Source: Nakamurella alba (GTDB lineage Bacteria > Actinomycetota > Actinomycetes > Mycobacteriales > Nakamurellaceae). From it: 64,000 bases of DNA. The position numbers and the translations under genes are program-made. How positions within the stretch are numbered: position 1 is the stretch's first letter; the number at the start of each line of letters is the position of its first letter. Under the pieces are notes generated by a model, which saw only the letters and a list, made by a program, of their open reading frames with translations, was not told where the DNA came from and ran no database searches. Location: contig NZ_WLYK01000001.1 of assembly GCF_009707545.1 (NCBI RefSeq), forward strand, positions 1,302,001 to 1,366,000, given 5' to 3'. Positions 59,911-64,000 of this stretch are shown piece after piece.

Positions 59911-62184
59911 ATGACCCGCATGGGCTCCGCGACCGACATGGCCACCCCGCTGCGGCACGTGGTGGGCGCGCGTCTGGCCAACCAGTTCGAGGACAAGCTC
60001 AAGATCGTCACCGTCGGGGGCCTGCTACGCCACTACCCCCGCAAGTACGACAAGCGCGGTGACCTCACCGATATCAGCAAGCTGAAAGAGGGTGAGAAGG
60101 TCACTGTCTGGGGCACGGTCCGCCGGGCCGACACCCGATACCCGGGACCCGGGTCCAAGGTCCGGTCGATCACGAAGGTGACCGTGTCGGACGGCAAGAC
60201 GGACATCACCTGCACCTTCTTCAACCAGCCCTGGATGTCCAAGCAGCTCAGCCCGGGGACGAACGCCATGTTCGCCGGGACGGTCGGGAAGTTCAACGGC
60301 GAGTCCCAGCTGTCCTCGCCGCAGGTGATGATCGTCGGGCACGAGAACGACACCACGCTCGGCGACCCCGATCTCCGATCGGTGGGTCGCTCGAAGGCCA
60401 AGGACCAGCTGGCGACCATCGAGGAGTTTCCTGGCGGGTCGATCCCGGTCTACCCGGTGTCCGAGGGGATCAGCATCTCGGTCGTGCAGTCGGCGGTGCG
60501 TATGGTCCTGGACCAGCTCGACGAGATCCACGACCCGCTGCCGTCCTCGTTCCGGGAGCTGCACGACCTGGTTGGTCTGGACTCCGCGCTGCGCAACATC
60601 CACCGGCCGCAGTCGGACGAGGACCTGGAGAAGGCGAAGAAGCGACTGCGCTACGACGAGGCGCTGTCGGTCCAGCTGGTGCTGGCCCGGCGCCGGGAGC
60701 TGGCCCGGCAGTACCCGGCCGAGCCGTGCCCGCCGCGGCCGGACGGCCTGCTCGCCGCGTTCGACAAGAACCTGCCGTTCACCCTGACCGCCGGTCAACA
60801 GGGGGTGGGCGAGGAGATCACGAAGGACCTGTCGACCATCCACCCGATGAACCGGCTGCTGCAGGGGGAGGTCGGGTCCGGCAAGACCGTGGTGGCGCTG
60901 CGCGCGATGCTCCAGGTGATCGACAACGGCCGGCAGGCCGTGCTGCTCGCGCCGACCGAGGTACTGGCTGCGCAGCACGCGCGGTCGCTGCGGCACGTGT
61001 TGGGTCCGTACGCCCGCGGCGGCGAGCTCGGTGCGCCGCCGGAGGCGATCGCCATCACCCTGCTGACCGGGTCGATGACGGCGAAGGCGAAGCGACAGGC
61101 GTTGCTGGACATCGTGTCCGGGCAGGCCGGCATCGCGGTCGGCACCCATGCGCTGCTGTCGGAGGGCGTCTACTTCGCCGGTCTCGGGCTGATCGTGATC
61201 GACGAGCAGCACCGGTTCGGTGTGGAGCAGCGCAACGTGCTCCGGCAGCGGCATCCGGAGGGCAACCCGCCGCACGTGCTGGTGATGACCGCCACCCCGA
61301 TCCCGCGCACGGTGGCGATGACGGTGTACGGGGACCTGGAGGTGTCCAACCTGATCGGGCTGCCGCGCGGGCGGTCGCCGATCGCCACCACGGCGGTGCC
61401 GGCGAAAGCCCGGCCGGGCTGGGTCGACCGGGCCTGGGAGCGGGTGCACGAAGAGGTCGGCAAGGGCCACCAGGTGTACATCGTGTGCCCGCGAATCGGT
61501 GACGACGACGAGGGCGAGGACGACGGGGAGACCCACGAGCCACCGGACGAGAACGGTGAGGAGGAGAAGCGCCCGCCGCTGGCCGTGCTCGCCGTGGCGC
61601 GGGAGCTCGCCGAGGGCCCGCTGCACGGGTTGCGCATCGGGATCCTGCACGGCCGCATGCCGCCGACCGAGAAGGACGCCGCCATGCGCGCTTTCACCAA
61701 CGGCGAGACCGAGGTGCTGGTGTCGACGACCGTCATCGAGGTCGGTGTCGACGTGCCGAACGCCACGATGATGGTGGTGCTGGACGCCGAACGGTTCGGC
61801 ATGTCCCAGCTGCACCAGCTCCGTGGCCGGGTGGGACGCGGGAGCGCACCGGGCATCTGCCTGCTGATCACCGAGTACGGTCAGCGCTCGCCGGCGATGC
61901 AGCGGTTGGAGGCGGTGGCCTCGACGCTGGACGGATTCGAACTGGCGGAGAGGGATCTCGAGCTGCGCAGGGAGGGGAACGTGATCGGGACGAGCCAGTC
62001 CGGCAACCGTTCCGGCCTACGTCAGCTGGTGCTGAAGGACCACCGGGAGACCATCGAGCTGGCCCGCGTCGACGCGACCCGGCTGGTCGACGCCGACCCG
62101 TCCCTGGCGCTGTACCCGGGACTCGCCGACATGGTCCGGTCGCTGATCGGCGACGACCAGCAGGATTTCCTGGAGATGGGCTGA
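59911..62184 (+). CDS. recG: ATP-dependent DNA helicase RecG
   Basis: The 757-residue helicase remodels stalled replication forks and Holliday junctions. The N-terminal wedge and OB region contains LLRHYPRKYDKRGDL and GTVRRADTRYPGPGS-type strands. The helicase core has Walker A GEVGSGKTVVALRAML (about residues 317-332), the DEQH box in VIDEQHRFGVEQR, VMTATPIPRTVAM (motif III), and the motif VI region LHQLRGRVGRGSAPG. An acidic insertion (DDDEGEDDGETHEPPDE, about 531-547) sits inside the second helicase lobe. Three ATGs lie in frame at 59911, 59920 and 59938; the first is taken. rsmD follows after 1 nt. Confidence 0.95.
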   Translation: MTRMGSATDMATPLRHVVGARLANQFEDKLKIVTVGGLLRHYPRKYDKRGDLTDISKLKEGEKVTVWGTVRRADTRYPGPGSKVRSITKVTVSDGKTDITCTFFNQPWMSKQLSPGTNAMFAGTVGKFNGESQLSSPQVMIVGHENDTTLGDPDLRSVGRSKAKDQLATIEEFPGGSIPVYPVSEGISISVVQSAVRMVLDQLDEIHDPLPSSFRELHDLVGLDSALRNIHRPQSDEDLEKAKKRLRYDEALSVQLVLARRRELARQYPAEPCPPRPDGLLAAFDKNLPFTLTAGQQGVGEEITKDLSTIHPMNRLLQGEVGSGKTVVALRAMLQVIDNGRQAVLLAPTEVLAAQHARSLRHVLGPYARGGELGAPPEAIAITLLTGSMTAKAKRQALLDIVSGQAGIAVGTHALLSEGVYFAGLGLIVIDEQHRFGVEQRNVLRQRHPEGNPPHVLVMTATPIPRTVAMTVYGDLEVSNLIGLPRGRSPIATTAVPAKARPGWVDRAWERVHEEVGKGHQVYIVCPRIGDDDEGEDDGETHEPPDENGEEEKRPPLAVLAVARELAEGPLHGLRIGILHGRMPPTEKDAAMRAFTNGETEVLVSTTVIEVGVDVPNATMMVVLDAERFGMSQLHQLRGRVGRGSAPGICLLITEYGQRSPAMQRLEAVASTLDGFELAERDLELRREGNVIGTSQSGNRSGLRQLVLKDHRETIELARVDATRLVDADPSLALYPGLADMVRSLIGDDQQDFLEMG

Positions 62185-62185
62185 G

Positions 62186-62761
62186 ATGACCCGGATCGTG
62201 GCCGGACGGTTCGGCGGCCGGGTGCTGAGCACCCCGAACGGGACCACCACCCGCCCTACCAGCGAGCGGGTGCGGGCGGCTCTGGGCAATGCACTGGAGT
62301 CCACCGGTGGGCTCGCCGGGGCGCGGGTGCTGGACCTCTACGCCGGGTCCGGCGCACTCGGGCTGGAGCTGGTGTCCCGCGGCGCCGCGTCCGTCGACCT
62401 GGTGGACAGCGACCGGGCCGCGTTGACCGCGGCCCGGGAGAACGTGCGCCGGCTGGACCTGGCCGATGCAGTGCGGGTGGTCCCGGCCTCCGCGCTGGCC
62501 TTCGCCGGCGGACCGCATCCGCAGCCGTACGACATCGTGCTGGCCGATCCGCCCTACGACCTGGCCGGCCCGGACCTCACCGCCGTACTGGCCGCTCTGG
62601 TCGCCGCCGGTGGCTGTGCGCCGGGGGCGGATGTCGTCATCGAGCGGTCGGTGCGGTCCGGGGACCTCGACTGGCCGCCACCGCTGACCGCGAGGCGCGA
62701 GAAGCGCTACGGCGACACGGTGCTGCACTGGGGCGAGGCGCCGGGCGTCGGGCCTGCCTGA
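62186..62761 (+). CDS. rsmD: 16S rRNA (guanine966-N2)-methyltransferase
   Basis: The 191-residue SAM-dependent methyltransferase shows VAGRFGGRVLSTP at the N-terminus, TRPTSERVRAALGNAL (about residues 22-37), the SAM-binding VLDLYAGSGALGLELVSRG (about 49-67) and the catalytic DPPY in VLADPPYDL (about 117-125). It methylates G966 in helix 31 of 16S rRNA. The ATG is 1 nt after the recG stop, so the two are one operon, and coaD follows closely as in most actinobacteria. Confidence 0.95.
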   Translation: MTRIVAGRFGGRVLSTPNGTTTRPTSERVRAALGNALESTGGLAGARVLDLYAGSGALGLELVSRGAASVDLVDSDRAALTAARENVRRLDLADAVRVVPASALAFAGGPHPQPYDIVLADPPYDLAGPDLTAVLAALVAAGGCAPGADVVIERSVRSGDLDWPPPLTARREKRYGDTVLHWGEAPGVGPA

Positions 62762-62825
62762 TCCGCCGGGAGCCGTGCCGGGGCGGGGGACCCGGGGTCT
62801 GACCTGCCTGTTACCGTCCGGAACC

Positions 62826-63305
62826 ATGACACACGCGGTGTGCCCGGGCTCCTTCGACCCGCCCACGCTGGGGCATCTGGACGTGATCGGCCGGGTGGCC
62901 GGACTGTTCGACACGGTGACGGTGGCCGTGCTGGTCAACCCCAACAAGAGCGGGATGTTCCCGGTCGCGGAGCGGCTGGAGCTGCTGGCGGGGGTGACCG
63001 CCGAGTGGCCGAACGTCCGGGTGGACTCGTTCAGCGGGCTGCTCGTCGACTACTGCCGGGAGCGCGACATCAGCGCCATCGTGAAGGGCATCCGGGCCGT
63101 CTCGGACTTCGACTACGAACTGCAGATGGCCCAGATGAACCACGGGCTGACCGGTGTCGACACCCTGTTCCTGCCGACGAACCCGCAGTACTCGTTCCTG
63201 TCCTCCTCGCTCGTCAAGCAGGTGGCCGAGTTCGGCGGCGACGTGAGCGAGCACGTCCCGGCCCCCGTGCTGACCGCGCTGCTGGCCAAGCTCGGGCGAG
63301 CCTGA
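62826..63305 (+). CDS. coaD: Phosphopantetheine adenylyltransferase
   Basis: The 159-residue hexameric enzyme makes dephospho-CoA from 4'-phosphopantetheine and ATP. The nucleotidyltransferase motif CPGSFDPPTLGHLDVIGR (about residues 6-23, with the TxGH signature) is present, together with VKGIRAVSDFDYELQMAQMN (about 85-104) and the C-terminal YSFLSSSLVKQVAEFGGDV. The ATG at 62826 gives the family start. Together with recG and rsmD it forms the conserved cluster Rv2973c-Rv2966c-Rv2965c (from memory). Confidence 0.97.
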   Translation: MTHAVCPGSFDPPTLGHLDVIGRVAGLFDTVTVAVLVNPNKSGMFPVAERLELLAGVTAEWPNVRVDSFSGLLVDYCRERDISAIVKGIRAVSDFDYELQMAQMNHGLTGVDTLFLPTNPQYSFLSSSLVKQVAEFGGDVSEHVPAPVLTALLAKLGRA

Positions 63306-63402
63306 CCCGGTTGGCCGCCGCCCGTTGGCAGACTGGCCGGGGGAGCGGGCCGGCACCAGGATCGGCGGGCTCCGGGTTCGGAAGCGCAGAGGAGTTGTTC
63401 AG

Positions 63403-64000
63403 GTGTACCGGGTTTTCGAGGCACTCGACGAACTGGTGACGATCGTCGAGGAAGCACGCGGTCTGCCGATGACGGCGTCCTGCGTGGTGCCCCGCGGTGA
63501 CGTCCTCGAACTGCTCGACGACGTCCGGGACGCGTTGCCCGGCGAGATGGACGACGCACAGGACGTCCTGGACAACCGCGACGGCATGCTCGCCGAGGCG
63601 AAGGACAGCGCGGACCGGACCGTCACCGACGCGCAGAACGAGGCCCACCGGCTGGTCGCCGCCGCCCGCGCCGAGGCCGACGCCACCGTCGCCGGCGCAC
63701 AGACCGAGGCCGACCGGCTGGTCGACGAGGCCACCGCCCGCGCCGAGGCGATCCTGGCGCGGGCGCAGGCCGACGCCGACCGCACCATCCAGAACGGCCA
63801 GGACCAGCACGACGCCCTGGTCTCCCGCGGTCACGGCGAGGCCGAGCGGCTGGTCGCCGCCGGCCGGGCCACCTACGAGCGGTCCGTCGCCGACGGCCGG
63901 GCCGAGCAGGCGCGGCTGGTCTCCCAGTCCGAGGTCGTGCAGGCCGCGCACCTGGAGTCGGCGCGGATCGTCGACGAGGCGCACGGCGAGGCCGACCGGA
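63403..64000 (+). CDS. sepIVA: SepIVA (DivIVA-like cell-division protein), N-terminal part
   Basis: The frame is open from a GTG at 63403 to the window edge (199 codons visible). The N-terminus YRVFEALDELVTIVEEARGL followed by PMTASCVVPRGDVLELLDD matches the mycobacterial SepIVA (Rv2927c) start almost residue for residue, as I remember it. Downstream is a long coiled coil with regular Ala/Glu/Asp/Arg heptads (ADRTVTDAQNEAHRLVAAAR and similar repeats). SepIVA is a septum-associated factor needed for late division and polar growth in mycobacteria. A gaggag site lies 8 nt upstream of the GTG. It follows coaD as in related genomes. Confidence 0.92.
   Translation, partial: MYRVFEALDELVTIVEEARGLPMTASCVVPRGDVLELLDDVRDALPGEMDDAQDVLDNRDGMLAEAKDSADRTVTDAQNEAHRLVAAARAEADATVAGAQTEADRLVDEATARAEAILARAQADADRTIQNGQDQHDALVSRGHGEAERLVAAGRATYERSVADGRAEQARLVSQSEVVQAAHLESARIVDEAHGEADR

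Overview
This is a very GC-rich window from the chromosome of an actinobacterium. The evidence is the gene set and its order: a group II truncated haemoglobin (GlbO type), an Rv2466c-type mycothiol-linked thioredoxin-fold protein, the small cytochrome oxidase subunit CtaJ, paired ClpP1/ClpP2, a large NAD-glutamate dehydrogenase, SepIVA, a LAATG-type sortase substrate and frequent GTG/TTG starts. Genus cannot be fixed by eye; a non-mycobacterial lineage such as a Nakamurella/Frankiales relative is a guess. Locus tags quoted from M. tuberculosis are from memory.

Layout. About 1-30.7 kb follows the mycobacterial Rv2477c-Rv2457c order: ettA, gdh, thioesterase, Rv2474c-like gene, (polysaccharide deacetylase insertion), a shrunken aglA-like gene, glbO, HNH nuclease, (small peptide gene and MFS transporter insertion), ctaJ, DUF5130, pepN, Rv2466c-like gene, usp, rpiB, (disordered protein, PPi-phosphofructokinase, BenE insertion), tRNA-Gly and tRNA-Pro, (a solute-binding lipoprotein and a repeat-rich serine hydrolase), tig, clpP1, clpP2, clpX. 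From 30.8 to 40.3 kb is accessory: two paralogous lipoproteins, an LLM flavin oxidoreductase, fdhD, a P-loop kinase, a LAATG surface protein, a GNAT enzyme, a Gln/Gly-rich membrane protein and an FdhF/YdeP molybdoenzyme. Then come recO-uppS with two coupled metal-permease genes (40.3-44.1 kb), a TIGR01777 epimerase with the 2-oxoglutarate dehydrogenase parts sucB and lpdA (44.3-48.5 kb), a 1.3-kb gene-free repeat region (49.1-50.4 kb), pepA, gcvT, a hydroxyacid dehydrogenase and ilvE (50.4-55.3 kb), and finally rpmB, a degenerate DAK-like gene, a secreted sugar dehydrogenase, fetB, recG, rsmD, coaD and the start of sepIVA.

Functional themes are protein quality control (trigger factor, ClpXP, PepN, PepA), central carbon and amino-acid metabolism (GDH, PPi-PFK, RpiB, SucB/LpdA, GcvT, IlvE), redox and respiration (GlbO, CtaJ, Rv2466c-like, FdhF/FdhD), cell-envelope proteins and DNA repair/RNA processing (RecO, RecG, RsmD).

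The most unusual items are: (1) a 50-codon gene on the minus strand at 11447-11599 with a good ribosome-binding site, whose product ends in four perfect RGIRMG hexapeptides; (2) two genes in conserved positions that have lost their catalytic cores in frame, an AglA-like GH13 protein (8905-9876) and a DAK/FakA-like protein (55992-56855); (3) an 81-bp unit that triplicates the tails of two convergent genes at 44106-44351; and (4) two families of about 60-80-bp repeats plus a long hairpin in the gene-free region 49108-50433. All calls come from reading the sequence; no database search was run.
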